From contig JAQFVV010006425.1 in NCBI GenBank assembly GCA_028023455.1, forward strand, positions 746,001 through 810,000: a DNA stretch of 64,000 nucleotides. The letters are read 5' to 3'. Of this stretch, positions 36,021-47,060 are shown in pieces (position 1 is the stretch's first letter; every line of letters starts with the position of its first letter). The DNA is from Epiperipatus broadwayi. Taxonomy: Eukaryota; Onychophora; Udeonychophora; Euonychophora; Peripatidae. The notes under the pieces were generated by a model, which was not told where the DNA came from, did no database searches, and saw only the letters and a program-made list of their open reading frames with translations. A program made the translations under genes and the position numbers.

Positions 36021-38340
36021 CCCATCTCTGAAGTCTGTTAACAATTTTTTTAAAAAAAAAAAAACATAGTTGTTCTAAGTAAAATCTAGCAGATAACTGA
36101 GAAGAAAATCTCTGATGAATTTTGATCTCAAATTCAGATGTAAAAAGCCAGGAAATTCACCATTTTGTATAATGCATGTTGTTTAGAAGCCCAAAAAATG
36201 TTCCTTTATCATTTAGTAGTAACAGCTGCAGTGATAGAAGTCTATGAAAGGGAATTAGATATTTGCTCTGCTCAGTTTCTTCAAGATTTTAAAGAGAAAA
36301 TATCTCCCATCAATTAACAAAAATTTTTTTTAAAAATATCAACTCTATAGTTTTTTTGATAGGTATATAGTGATTTTAAAAAATATGATTTTTTTTTATG
36401 TATAAACAATTATGAGCTGAACATTTATATTTTAAGTTTCTTGTCTTTAATCAATACATTTCTCGTGCAACCATTATAAGAAGTAAACTGAAATTAATTT
36501 TAAGTTTATTATTAACAAATAAAGAAACTAATTGATTCAAAATATCAAAATAAAATTAATAGCTGAATAAAATTAATTTGCATAACAATATAATTAGCTT
36601 ATGTTTAATCTGCCAAAGATTACATTTATATGAATAACGAAACTTAATTATACATACAAATCATATATACAATTAACATGTAAATAAAAATAGAGTCATA
36701 AAAATAAAATTAATTATTCATTAAAATGAAGCCATATATAGTAATAAAGCTGGTGTGGGCTCACTTTTGCAAAGCTCAAGCTACTTCTAATTCATTTTCC
36801 AAATGTCAATGGTTTACCATATTTTTGTTGCCATTTAATAATAGTAATAATTATATCATATTGTTTTCCTAAAGATTTGTGATGATGGTATTTTAGTTGT
36901 ATTTATATATTAAATTTTTCTAAAGACATTCAATACTTAAATTAGATGACGGAAATAGTCCAATATATAAATATAATTATATCATATAATCAAATAATCA
37001 AATAATGTATTGATTAACAAATTAGCAACAAAAACAGAATGTTCTACTAATCTTAATTTATCTTATACAGTTAAAAATGGCCAATCTTGCAGAGAATTCT
37101 ATGTTGACATCTGTAAGACAGGAATAATATTTTGGCCTAATTATATTTCTCATCATAAAGCACAAACTCTTATGGATAATTAGAGTCAAAAATCTACATT
37201 AAATGCTATTGTTATAGAATACTTTTTTTAAACCACTATGTTTCAAATTGGTTATTAGAATCTGAATAAAGTTCTTTTAAAATTATATATTCTTTTTAAG
37301 TATTTCATTTTCTAACACAAGTAGTAAAAACATGTTATTTGTACTCTCATACTATTTTCCATGTTAGCAATGCTTTCTTAGAAAAATCTCTCAAATTAAA
37401 ATAAAGCATCATTATTTCCTCCTAATGTTTGTTACTTCTGAATGTACTTATATACTTTTTTTTCCAATTCACAGCCATAATTATTTTTTGATAAAAATTT
37501 CACTTTATTCTTTCAGCAATTGGAAAGATATCGACAATAATCTATTTTATTAAAATAAAAAAAAGTAAAAAATAAACATATCAAATTGTTTTGTCATTGT
37601 TATATTTTTTTCATTGCAATTATAAGTTTAATTTATTAAGACCAGTTGTTATTTCACATTAAAAGCTAAATTCATTAATCCACATGTTATCACTAAGTTC
37701 AACATATTTTTTATATTCTTAAGTAAATCTGTGATTGGAGCCATTATAACATTTATGTATACTTTGGTTAGTTTTTATTTCTACTTAAAAATTAAGCATT
37801 CCATTTAAGATTTGTTTTTCTAAACTAGAGATTATAATTTTTATGAAAATTCCCATAATATGATGAATATTCAGAATTTTACAACAAAAAGTCTTCTGAT
37901 GAATATTGCGATAATAGAAAAGGACACATAGCCAAAAATACATTTATTTTCTTTAGTCCCAAATAGTGGCCTACCAGTTATTATCAATATAATTTTATAA
38001 ACTGAAATTCCTCTTGTATTTATTTTTTGAAAGTAAATATGTTTTTATTTATTTGTTTTGTAGAAATACAATTACTAATAATATTTTTTCACATTCATGT
38101 TATTACAAATCATTCTTATAAAAGTACAAACTTGAGACATATCAATTATGTTGGTGGATTTATCAACCTGTAAAGATCAACAAATACAGTTACTAAATGT
38201 TATCTTCAGAGTGGTTAATCAAATCATAATTTTCTTTTGATGAGAAATAATTAGATTTCACACTTTTTGAATGAATCAAATCATAAATTGCTAACTTCTG
38301 TAACTTTTTTATTTCTCCATTTGTGCATTTTTTCTTGTTT
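36021..38340. other. AT-rich stretch, nothing recognised
   Basis: No supported gene or repeat copy. Confidence 0.4.
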
Positions 38341-38615
38341 GCTAACATCTCCATACAGTAGTGGCACTCAGTACAAACCAGAATAATCAATGGATGCAAG
38401 AAGGTTTGTGCATAAAAATCCCTATCTAATGCCTACCCATCCAATATTCCCAGACTAGTTTCTAGCTTGAGACTTTCACATATGAGGAATCTTGGATTAT
38501 TCTGGCTTGCACTGAGTGGCACTACGGTATGGAGAGTTTTACCTGTTTTAACAGCTTGAGAAAGCACAAGAAATGGTGATCATGTGATGTTTGGTAACAT
38601 ATAACTCATATGATT
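38341..38615. mobile_element. Head-to-head hammerhead-type repeat, copy 1
   Basis: Two inverted arms (about 38350-38392 and 38492-38534, sharing CCATACNGTAGTGGCACTCAGT and ATTCTGG) flank a unit homologous to 50029-50180. Beyond the right arm the sequence continues colinear with 50320-50375 (shared GGTGATCATGTGATGTTT). The same head-to-head layout occurs in both places, so it belongs to the element and is not a chance junction. The unit includes a decayed hammerhead core at 38445-38490. The short minus-strand frame 38193-38399 overlaps the left edge and is not a gene. Confidence 0.6.
38445..38490 (-). ncRNA. Hammerhead-like core, degraded
   Basis: On the minus strand: AUUCCUCA, a decayed UAUGUGA where CUGAUGA is expected, an AG...CU stem II, then GAAACUAGUC with GUC as cleavage triplet and UGGGAAU, which can pair with AUUCC(U)CA. 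The 3' half is good and the CUGANGA element is lost, so it should be inactive. Confidence 0.5.
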
Positions 38616-40359
38616 CATGATTTGAAACAGCTGTGTCTGCATGATATTTAATTATGGGTATAATAAAACATAATTTTTGCTGATTTATATTTTAAATTCT
38701 TTTAGTTTTTGTTTGTATCATTCATTTTAAGTAATATTCATTAAGGCTGTAGCCTCAAGCACATGCATATAAAAATGTGATAGTAGGGACTTCTACAGGT
38801 CTTAAACCACAAGCTTATTCTTTGGAAGAAAAGAGGGGAACCCCAACTTATCTTACATAAATCTAACATTTTATGTGGTTGTTTACTTCAAAATTGCTAT
38901 GGTAATTCTGTTACTTTAATTAACTTTTCTATGGCTGTATGTAGTGATAATTCTATAGTTTTTTGTTTTTTTTTACAAAAATGCTAAAACTGTGATCTAA
39001 CAAATGTTGATTTATTAATTTAAAAAAACAGAAGTGTTCAGTATTTTTCAGATAGTCAGAAAAAAATCAAGATATATTTAGTCCATTCTTCACATATTTT
39101 GTTATGTCTCCATATCTTTGACAGTTTTCATTCACTGTATTATGTTTCCACAGTATTTGTGAAATTAATTTGAAAAAAATTTTGAAGTACAAAAGATATA
39201 TAATTTTATATAATTTATTAATTATTTCTGATTAATTTTATACAATAATTGTATAATAATAATTTAAAACCAAAATAATATAAATTTATATTTTTTGATT
39301 TTATTCATATGTCTTCATTTTTAAAAATAGAAGTTTATAAATTTGACTATAATGCTAACAAAGAAACCCAAAGTGCATAAGCTGGCCATAATGCATATTT
39401 TAAAAATTACAAAACAATCTTAATATTTTAAAGCAGAATTTGATCAATTTATCCAAAGTTAATATTTATTCATTCATGTTTTAAAAATAAATTTCAATCC
39501 AAAAAAATTCATTAATTTTCTGGAGTCACATATTTAGACCATTTATTTTTCTGTTGATTGTTGAATAACATCTTTTCTTATTATTATAAACCAATTTTTT
39601 CAATATTTTGAAGGTTTAAATATGTTTTTTAAAATGTTTTTAATTTGTAAACTTAAATTTCTAGGAACTCATATCTAATTTATTGAGTTTTAATATAAAA
39701 TAAAGATTTTATACTAAAACAAAAGTTAAATATTGACAAAAACTGCCACCAGGGAAACAAAAGAAAATAATTTATAAAAAACTTCCAAACAAACTTTTTT
39801 TTTAAAAAAAAAAAGTATTTCTTTTCGTTTTAGGTTTTATATTACTTTTTTAAAAAAATATGATAAAATTTTATTTTTACTACAACAAAATACTTAAATC
39901 GTCAAGAAATAACTATACATTTGTCACAAGAAACAAAAAATGGCATTCTGATTTTTTGGACATGCATGCAATAATCATACTGGAAAATCAATGCTGTCAA
40001 TGGGAAATTAATTTAGCATAACAATTACTGAATTTTAACATACATTGAACCAAAGCATTTTTAAAAAAGGCAAAATAAAATACATGAAATTAATTATTTT
40101 TTGTGGCTGTATATTTGATTAAATTCTTTTAAAAAAAAAATTCTATTATTTTATCTTAATTCAAGTAGTTACTGTAAAATTTCTCATTCAATCACAGTAA
40201 TGTCTTTCTCAGATCTACATGATTATAGGTGCACAGGCATTTATACTTTTAACTTGTTCATTGTGTTCACTGAACATTTTTGTTTTCAGCTTTAAATTGC
40301 TCTCAAACTGTTAATTGTTGCATTGTTTTGCCATTTTACTGTTATTTTATCAAAAAAAT
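38616..40359. other. AT-rich stretch, nothing recognised
   Basis: No supported feature. Confidence 0.4.
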
Positions 40360-41000
40360 GTAACATATAATAGTGTCCCCCTTACAATTATTTTACAAGT
40401 AATAAATCAATAATATTTCAATTTAAAGTTATAACAATGAGATAAACCTGCCTTCCAAAGTGTTGATTGGTTGTTTCTCATTCTCTACACAAGGGAGAGC
40501 TTGTCAATAATTTTGACAATTCTATGTGTTCTTTGTTTTGATTTTCAAAATGAAAATGTATGTTTTATAGTATTTTTTATATATTTATTATTATTTTCAT
40601 AAAATATGTGTGAAAATAAAATTATTTTAGAGGAATAGTTCAGATTTAGAAAAAAATATTTACTTTTACATGAAAGTAAATTGAGAAAGAAATCAATGAC
40701 ATAGGCAGCATTTTGTAATAGATTGAAAAAAGTATGTTTTATGTTGTCCACTATAGATTATTTTTTATCATTTATGAATAGAAATTTATTTTTGGAAAAA
40801 ACTTTCATATTTTAATAATCTGACAAATTATTAAATTGTTTTTTTAGAAAGTAAACTAAGATGAATATAATTTTAAAAAACAAATATATTTTCACTGCTG
40901 ATTCTGTAATTGACCAATCAAAAGTGTAGAACTTTAATTCACTTGGTTTATAGAAATATTTGCAGTTAAATGGACTATAAATTGGTTAATTAATAAAAAA
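40360..41000. repeat. Diverged dispersed repeat, copy 1
   Basis: Colinear, diverged similarity to 43730-44400: shared ATTTTACAAGTA..AAATCAATAA near 40390 and 43740, AAATTATTTTAGA.GAATAGTT near 40620 and 43990, GAAAA.ACTTTC near 40797 and 44210, and a CCAAT-type block near 40915 and 44335. No ORF. The minus frame 40545-40751 has no domain. Could be two old copies of a non-autonomous element or an ancient local duplication. Confidence 0.45.
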
Positions 41001-41335
41001 TAATATAAATGTTTACAGGAACTTCTGCAATATTGTCTTAGAGGTGCTTTAGTTTACAGCTTGGATTGATGTAGAATGAAGCAAAAAATAATTATAACTG
41101 GAAAATTGATTTTAATATTTTTTTCATATTTATTATGATTTTCCAATGGTGAGTTAATCTTTTCTAAAATCTTTATATAGATATAGTGTTAAGCTGTGTC
41201 CATATCATTGGTCTTAAACCTTTGAATATGTAACCAGATTCTGTAGATAAAGTGTAGTAAACAATTATACAATAAATATTCAAAACACATAGTTGTAAAA
41301 TATAAACTTCTATAAATTAGGATGTTATATTTAGC

Positions 41336-41392
<57 letters not shown>

Positions 41393-41854
41393 TTTGAATT
41401 AAATAGTTTTATGGATTGTTATTATAATAAAGAATAGAAATGAGATTATATCCATATAAACAGAGACACGTTAAAAAATTTTCTCATTAACCTATAATAT
41501 TTTGTTGCACATTTTTGCATATATATGTATTGTGTATAATATTTATATATGTGAAAATTAATGTCATCCAGTTACATCCTTATATAATTTATTGTATAAA
41601 TTATTATCCAGTCGGTGACCAGTATGACCTGGCCAAAATGTTGGCCTGTATATTTTTTACTACAATTAATTATACACAAATGTTCTCAGATATAATATTC
41701 CATTTGCATCTGTAGCCCTTAAAAATCTTCATTTTTAATATATATAATATATAAAAAAATCAATTTATAATAAAATATAATGTTTCGTTGAAATTTTTAT
41801 ATGATAAACTATTATATATATATACACACACCAATAAAAAATAATAAATGTAAT
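41001..41854. other. AT-rich stretch with (AT)n tract
   Basis: Holds the 52-bp (AT)n at 41338-41389. Otherwise nothing recognised. Confidence 0.45.
41338..41389. repeat. (AT)26 microsatellite
   Basis: Pure dinucleotide tract, able to extrude as a cruciform. Confidence 0.95.
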
Positions 41855-42184
41855 GGTAATTAACTATTATATACAGTCTTTCAATCTGCAGAAGTACTTT
41901 CAATTAATTTCTTAATCCTCCTCAACTCGTGTTAAATTCAAAAAAAATTATGGAAGCAAACATCAACAACTCAAATTCTATGAATCCTGAATTTTAATTT
42001 TAGCAGCTTTCCTATTAATTATATTCATTTTATTTTATTTTTAAAATTTAGAATTCATAGGATTTGAATTTCTGATTAGTTTTGTTATACTTTTTTTTAA
42101 TTTTATGGCAGTTGAGGAGAGTTAATGAATTAACCAAATGTACTTCTGCAGAATCAAAGACTGTATATAATAGTTAATTACTAT
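41855..42184. mobile_element. Foldback/MITE-like element, 330 bp
   Basis: Two inverted arms of about 150 bp meet near 42020 with almost no spacer. The terminal 26 bp (GTAATTAACTATTATATACA plus AGTCTT) are identical in both arms. Further in the arms share CTGCAGAAGTAC, CTCCTCAACT and CCTATGAAT with about 75-80% identity. No ORF. The flanking duplication is unclear. Confidence 0.7.
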
Positions 42185-42295
42185 TTTATCTATTATTTTT
42201 ATTGATATTATAATATTTTTTAATTAATGGACATTTTATTCTTAGTATTATTTCCTGGAGCTTCTGTATAATAAAGTATAATAGCTATATAATTC

Positions 42296-42392
42296 AAGTT
42301 TCAGTACAATAACAAATACTTTCCTCAGAGCTTCTTTTTTCTCAAGTCACATGAATGTGTTAAGAAGGTACTTGTTATTGTACTGAACATTA
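42296..42392. repeat. 97-bp inverted repeat (hairpin)
   Basis: TTCAGTACAATAACAAATAC at the left is mirrored by GTACTTGTTATTGTACTGAA at the right. The right arm occurs once more at about 42926-42946, at the far side of the Penelope-like relic, so it may be a terminal repeat of that element. Confidence 0.6.
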
Positions 42393-42446
42393 GCTATTTA
42401 GTTAGTATATTTATTATTACACAGAAACTCAAAGAAATTATATCAT

Positions 42447-42507
42447 GAATTAATTTATCCATGAGAATACATATATTAATTCTAATATTCTCATGGATAA
42501 ATGAATT
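42447..42507. repeat. Inverted repeat, 21-bp arms
   Basis: AATTAATTTATCCATGAGAAT and its reverse complement with one mismatch, separated by about 18 bases. Sits just upstream of the Penelope-like relic. Confidence 0.6.
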
Positions 42508-42970
42508 TGTAGTATTCTTTCCATGTGAAGTTTATTTACATTCATACATTGGGCAGACCAATCAAAGAATAAACATCAAAAAAGGAAGAACACATTTTGT
42601 CAGTTAGAGAAATCTAATTCACACTAAATTAACTTATCATGACATCAATTTTAATAAAACACAAATTCTGGAAAAAATTGAACAATATGGCCATAGACTG
42701 CTAAAGGCAGCTATTGAGATTTTTGAAAGGCCTAAGAACATGAATAAAAATATGAAATTTTAAAAAATAACAATACTTGAAAAAAGCTATTGGAGGATAA
42801 AATATTTTTTAAAACTTCTCAACCAATAGAACTTGAGAATGAAGAGAAAATAACATAGGGAAATAATAACAATTTTAAACCTCACCACTTCCATTCTTAT
42901 GATTTGAAAAAGAAGATTGGGGAAAGTACTTGTTATTGTACTGAAATTACATGGAAGTTCTATGAAACAA

Positions 42971-43012
<42 letters not shown>

Positions 43013-43065
43013 TCTGAAGAGGACTATTGGTTAGTTAAAAATGTCAAACTGATCAAGTTAAATAA
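42500..43065 (+). mobile_element. Penelope-like element relic (GIY-YIG endonuclease end and 3' motif)
   Basis: From 42521 the frame reads PCEVYLHSYIGQTNQRI, the second half of a GIY-YIG nuclease core (C...YIGQT...RI). After a frameshift it reads HDINFNKTQILEKIEQYGH and RLLKAAIEIFERPKNMN, the C-terminus typical of Penelope-like endonuclease domains. At 43012-43050, just after an (AT)n tract, CTGAAGAGGACTATTGG...TTAGTTAAAAATGTC resembles the stem-loop motif found at Penelope element ends. RT is not visible. Broken by frameshifts. Confidence 0.65.
42973..43004. repeat. (AT)n(AC)n microsatellite
   Basis: Dinucleotide tract immediately before the CTGAAGAGGAC motif. Confidence 0.9.
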
Positions 43066-43729
43066 AACAAGTATTGTACAGTGATAAAGAATAGTGGATT
43101 TGCTTAGTTATTTAAAATGTTATCAATTTATATAGAAGGATATAAGGTAAAAGAAAAATCTAATATTTCATAAAAATAAAAATAAAATCATTGCCAAACT
43201 GTAAGTGGAAGGCTTTATATTCCACTAAAAATGTATTTTCAACATGAAATCGCCAATAATATTTATTAACATTTATGTCATGGAATAATAATATTGTTTT
43301 GTTTATTATAACAAGACAAAGTATAAGGGGATATATAAAAAAAAATATCTTAGAAAAAATAAAGGGATATAAAAAAAAAAAAAATTATGTTTGAAAAGTA
43401 ATAATCAATCACGAAAAATAAGAAAGTAGTATTCTTGCAACTTATTAGAAATGAATTTCGATATCACATTCGAATTTACAAATTTGATTTCTCTTAATAA
43501 TTTTTTCACCTGTAGAAATGAAGGCATTGGCCTTAAAAGTTTCAGAGAATATATTTTAGCTGAACAAAGAAAAAAAAATCTTTGTTTGATCAACTAACGC
43601 TTAAAATGCATGACTCATCTAAAAACTAGAAGATTTGACGTCACTCTAAATCGGCTACTTTTTATCGCATGTATACATATAATATGTCATTCGAAAGAAA
43701 ATCAAAAGTTCTGTAAGATGGTGCCCTCT
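43066..43729. other. AT-rich stretch, nothing firmly recognised
   Basis: A CRE-type palindrome TGACGTCA occurs at 43636-43643. The minus frame 43405-43593 (62 codons) shows no domain. Without a transcript neither can be interpreted. Confidence 0.35.
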
Positions 43730-44400
43730 TCAGAGTTATTTTACAAGTAAAAAATCAATAAAAATGACCATATATGTCAAACAAAACCAAAGCACCGCCT
43801 CCTCACCAACTTTTCTTGAATCTTATTGGCTGTCCCACTTCTGTCAGAAAGGGAAATGGCTGCCAAAAAGTAAAAAGTTACGTTCGTTTTGATTTTTATT
43901 ACGAAAATGATAAACGAATGTTTACAACATTTTAAACAATATTTGAATTGAATTACAAATTATTATTGATAAAATAATACTAAAAATCAAATTATTTTAG
44001 AAAAATAGTTAAGATATTACCAAGAATTATTTATTTATTGCTACATATTGATCGTAACGTTAAAGTGAAAAAAAAAAGGATTGCGTCAGCAATCTTTTTT
44101 GGTTGGTTGAATAGCAGTTACTTTTATTTCACCGCAATTGAATATTTTTTAAATTATAAATCAAATTGAAATTGAATATTTTTTAAATTATAAATCAAAT
44201 TTTATTTTTGAAAAGACTTTCGTTTGCTTTCGTAATCTGAAAATTCAGTAATATACTTTTTACAAACGAAACTAACGTATTTATATTATTAAAAGTGATC
44301 TATTTTAACAATAGATTTTGTTAAAGTTGTGAGTTGGCCAATTACAAGTTTTGATTTTTAACTCATTCGGCCAATTAAATAATAATCGTTGAAAAGGTTA
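43730..44400. repeat. Diverged dispersed repeat, copy 2, with 34-bp tandem duplication
   Basis: Counterpart of 40360-41000 (see there). It is slightly richer in G+C and has several CCAAT-type words (ATTGGCTG near 43828, TTGGCCAATTA near 44335). Bases 44137-44170 are tandemly repeated at 44171-44203. Confidence 0.45.
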
Positions 44401-44939
44401 AAAGAAGAATTGCTTGTATTAAAATTTTTAATTTACTGCTCAAGTGTCATTTATTATTTACTATATCTAATATTCTACTTATATATATATATATATATTC
44501 TTTGTCCAAAGACAGAATGGAATAAGTCGACAATAAGATAGTATAGCACCAATTTTTAAATTACTTTGTAAAAGAATCACATTCTCCTCATTAAGCAATA
44601 TTATATAATTTTGCATTAAATATTATATAATAAATTCTGTACTCACCATCTATAATAATAATGATGATGATGATGATAACAATGATGAAGATAATGATGA
44701 TGATGATAACATGATTCTATGATTATATCAAAAGTTTAAATTAAAATACCATCTTTATCTTCAAAGGAGTCTAATTGGTTCTGTCTTGAAACTACTATAA
44801 TATTTTAGAACAGAATTTTACTCTTATTTTGAGAATTTTACTATATATTTGTTGTACAGAATTTTCAGCTTTTAATTATCATTGATGTAATTTGTTTCTT
44901 ATGCAATTAACTTAGGATATTGTCAAAGTTTCACACAAT
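44401..44939. other. AT-rich stretch with microsatellites
   Basis: (TA)n at 44479-44499 and an interrupted (GAT)n tract at 44660-44711, which resembles RTE tails but has no RTE coding sequence next to it. Confidence 0.45.
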
Positions 44940-44944
44940 CCACC

Positions 44945-45150
44945 ACTCACTACTCCATCTCATATCACTGATACACTTGAACACATATATATCGAAAAAA
45001 TAAATAATGATTATTTATCTCTTCGACATATATGTGTTCAAGTGTACCAGTGATATGAGATGGAGTAGTGGGTCATATGAAAGTCTGTGCTCATATGCCC
45101 TATATATTACATATATTGATACAGGTATATAATAAGCCTGTATTTCAGTT
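44945..45150. mobile_element. Inverted pair of ribozyme-SINE fragments
   Basis: Bases 44947-44998 (minus) and 45020-45075 (plus) are the same segment of the SINE family in head-to-head orientation (TCAAGTGTAYCAGTGATATG, then AGATGGAGTAGTG), with about 25 bp between. The plus copy continues to 45150 with GGTCATATGAAAGTCTGTGC and TATATTACATATA. Its B box is decayed as in the 13.1 kb fragment. The RNA would fold as a near-perfect hairpin of about 50 bp. Confidence 0.65.
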
Positions 45151-45449
45151 ATTGTATTGTCAAAGGTGGTAAATCTTTTGTTTATGTTTACTTGATGTTT
45201 TAGATACGATAGTATAAGGATCGTAGGGTTACAAATATATAGCATTATAGAAAATTAGATCTCAAAATTTATTATATAATATTTAGAATTATTTTAAACT
45301 ATTAACGAAGGTATTGCATAATTAAGAAAAACGTTATAATAACTTCTATAAATATATTATTAATGCTTAATATGGCAAATTGTAAATAAATGTTGGAATA
45401 AGCCTTTAAATAATTGTTTGCCAGACAAAGCCTTTTCCAACAACTCATT

Positions 45450-45682
45450 ATACTTATATAAGGCTAAAACCTTAGTACTGCACCTTGAGTACTTAATTTT
45501 AGCAAGAGGGACCTCTACAAATCATAATGCAAGATTCGACTTTATAAAGATAAGAGGGACCCTCTTATCTCTAACCTATTTTTCTTGATTATATAGGAAA
45601 ATCTAAAGCATTTTGATTTGGGAGCATGAAGCTAATAAATTCTTCACTGATTAAGTACTAAGTTTTAGCCTTATATAAGTAT
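45450..45682. mobile_element. MITE-like element, 233 bp
   Basis: Terminal inverted repeats of 30 and 29 bp (ATACTTATATAAGGCTAAAA, CCTTAGTACT) that differ by one missing base enclose 175 bp without coding capacity. The internal segment has its own short palindrome, AAGATAAGAGGGACCCTCTT (near 45560). The target duplication cannot be decided. Confidence 0.65.
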
Positions 45683-45810
45683 TACGTGCTGATATCGCGC
45701 TTAATAAGAATTAATATTTACAACACTCATTATCTAAGATAACTGGAAAAAAAAAACATTCCCTAAACTCTATAATTGTTGGTTGATGGAAGTTTCAGAT
45801 TCTCTTTTAT

Positions 45811-45870
45811 TTTTACTTTATATTTTACCTAAAATGGCATTTTTACTTTATATTTTACCTAAAATGGCAT
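45811..45870. repeat. 30-bp perfect tandem duplication
   Basis: 45811-45840 and 45841-45870 are identical. Confidence 0.9.
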
Positions 45871-46367
45871 TATATATATTCACTGATAGCAATATTAGAA
45901 AGTTATCTAAATTGGTTATTGATTGACTATTTGAGAAAAAAAATCTTGAGAAAAATCTAAAAACATACTCAAATTGTAGCTGTGGCAAAATAGTGTCACA
46001 CCACTTTTAGGTAATTGTACAGATGAATAAGTTTACTACATTAAATTAAAAAAAGATCATAAAGATTACACTATTAATATAATTACAATATCATCATTAA
46101 CATCCTCACTATCATTAACAGGCATTCATAATCTGCATGACTATTTTAGTCTCCCAAAAAAATATCTAAATTTAACAATAAGTATATCAACTTACCTGTG
46201 AAACACAGAGTGAAGCTATGATATTCACTGTATTTTATCTCAACTCCCTCCTTATGTTCATCATGTATAATAAGCTTTTAACACAATATAATACATAATT
46301 TTTAATCAATTTCAAATTTACAGTAGCATTCAACATGAATACACACACACACTCATATATATATATT
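45871..46367. other. AT-rich stretch, nothing recognised
   Basis: No supported feature besides an (AC)n run near 46342. Confidence 0.4.
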
Positions 46368-46470
46368 AGATACCAACCAGTAAACACCTAAACACCTTCA
46401 CACCTTTTAATAGCAAGAATGGAATATATATGGACACTTAAAGATTGCAATTCGACTACAGAGTATGAAA
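46368..46470. repeat. Partial copy of the 46.6 kb hairpin repeat
   Basis: GATACCAACCAGTAAACACC (46370) and ATATGGACACTTAAAGATTGCAA (46427, in pieces) reappear in the hairpin element at 46608-46927, the latter part in reverse orientation (46727-46748). Confidence 0.6.
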
Positions 46471-46607
46471 TATTGATACAATGAAGTTTAAATAAACCTC
46501 TTTAAACATGAAATAAACATGTCACTGTAATGCAGACTAATAAATAGTCAATTATAGCATTACAAACTACAATATTTTTAAATTGCTCATGTATTATTTA
46601 AAAAATA

Positions 46608-46927
46608 ATAAGTGAAATAATGCCTAAAGCTAACTGGCATAATGATGTAATGAGATACCAACCAGTAACCACCTAAACATTCACAGTAAAAACAGTAATC
46701 AATATCTCTCACTGCTGTAGTCAAGATGCAATCTTTAAGTGTCCATATATATTCAATGGACCATTAATAAGAATGGATTTCCATTCTTGCTATTAAAAGG
46801 TCTGAAGGTTGCCTTGACAGCAGTTAAAGATATTGATTACTGTTTTTACTGTGAATGTTTAGGTGGTTACTGGTTGGTATCTAATTACATCATTATCCCA
46901 GTTAGCTTTAGGCATTATTTCACTTAT
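46608..46927. mobile_element. Foldback element with 120-bp near-identical arms
   Basis: 46608-46728 and 46811-46927 are inverted copies with only a few mismatches over about 118 bp (shared GTGAAATAATGCCTAAAGC, TACCAACCAGTAACCACC, CAGTAAAAACAGTAATCAA). The 80-bp centre contains its own palindrome AAGAATGGATTTCCATTCTT (46770-46789). A transcript would form a long double strand. The overlapping frames 46739-46975 (+) and 46859-47101 (-) lie in this hairpin and are not genes. Confidence 0.75.
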
Positions 46928-46975
46928 ATATATATATATATATATTGCAACCAATGCAAGAGGCCTGTTATATGA

Positions 46976-47060
46976 AAATGATCCTGGGAAGGTCAACTGT
47001 CCATGGGATAGGGCGTAAAGAATGTCTATGGGTTCGAACTCATTGCAACTCTCCAGACTA
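46976..47060. repeat. Possible tRNA-derived fragment
   Basis: GC-richer block with GGGTTCGAACTC (47030-47041), close to a B box on either strand because it is nearly palindromic. No A box, tail or flanking duplication is evident. Confidence 0.25.

Noticed and set aside
43636-43643. CRE palindrome TGACGTCA
   Set aside because: One eight-base match without promoter or gene context.
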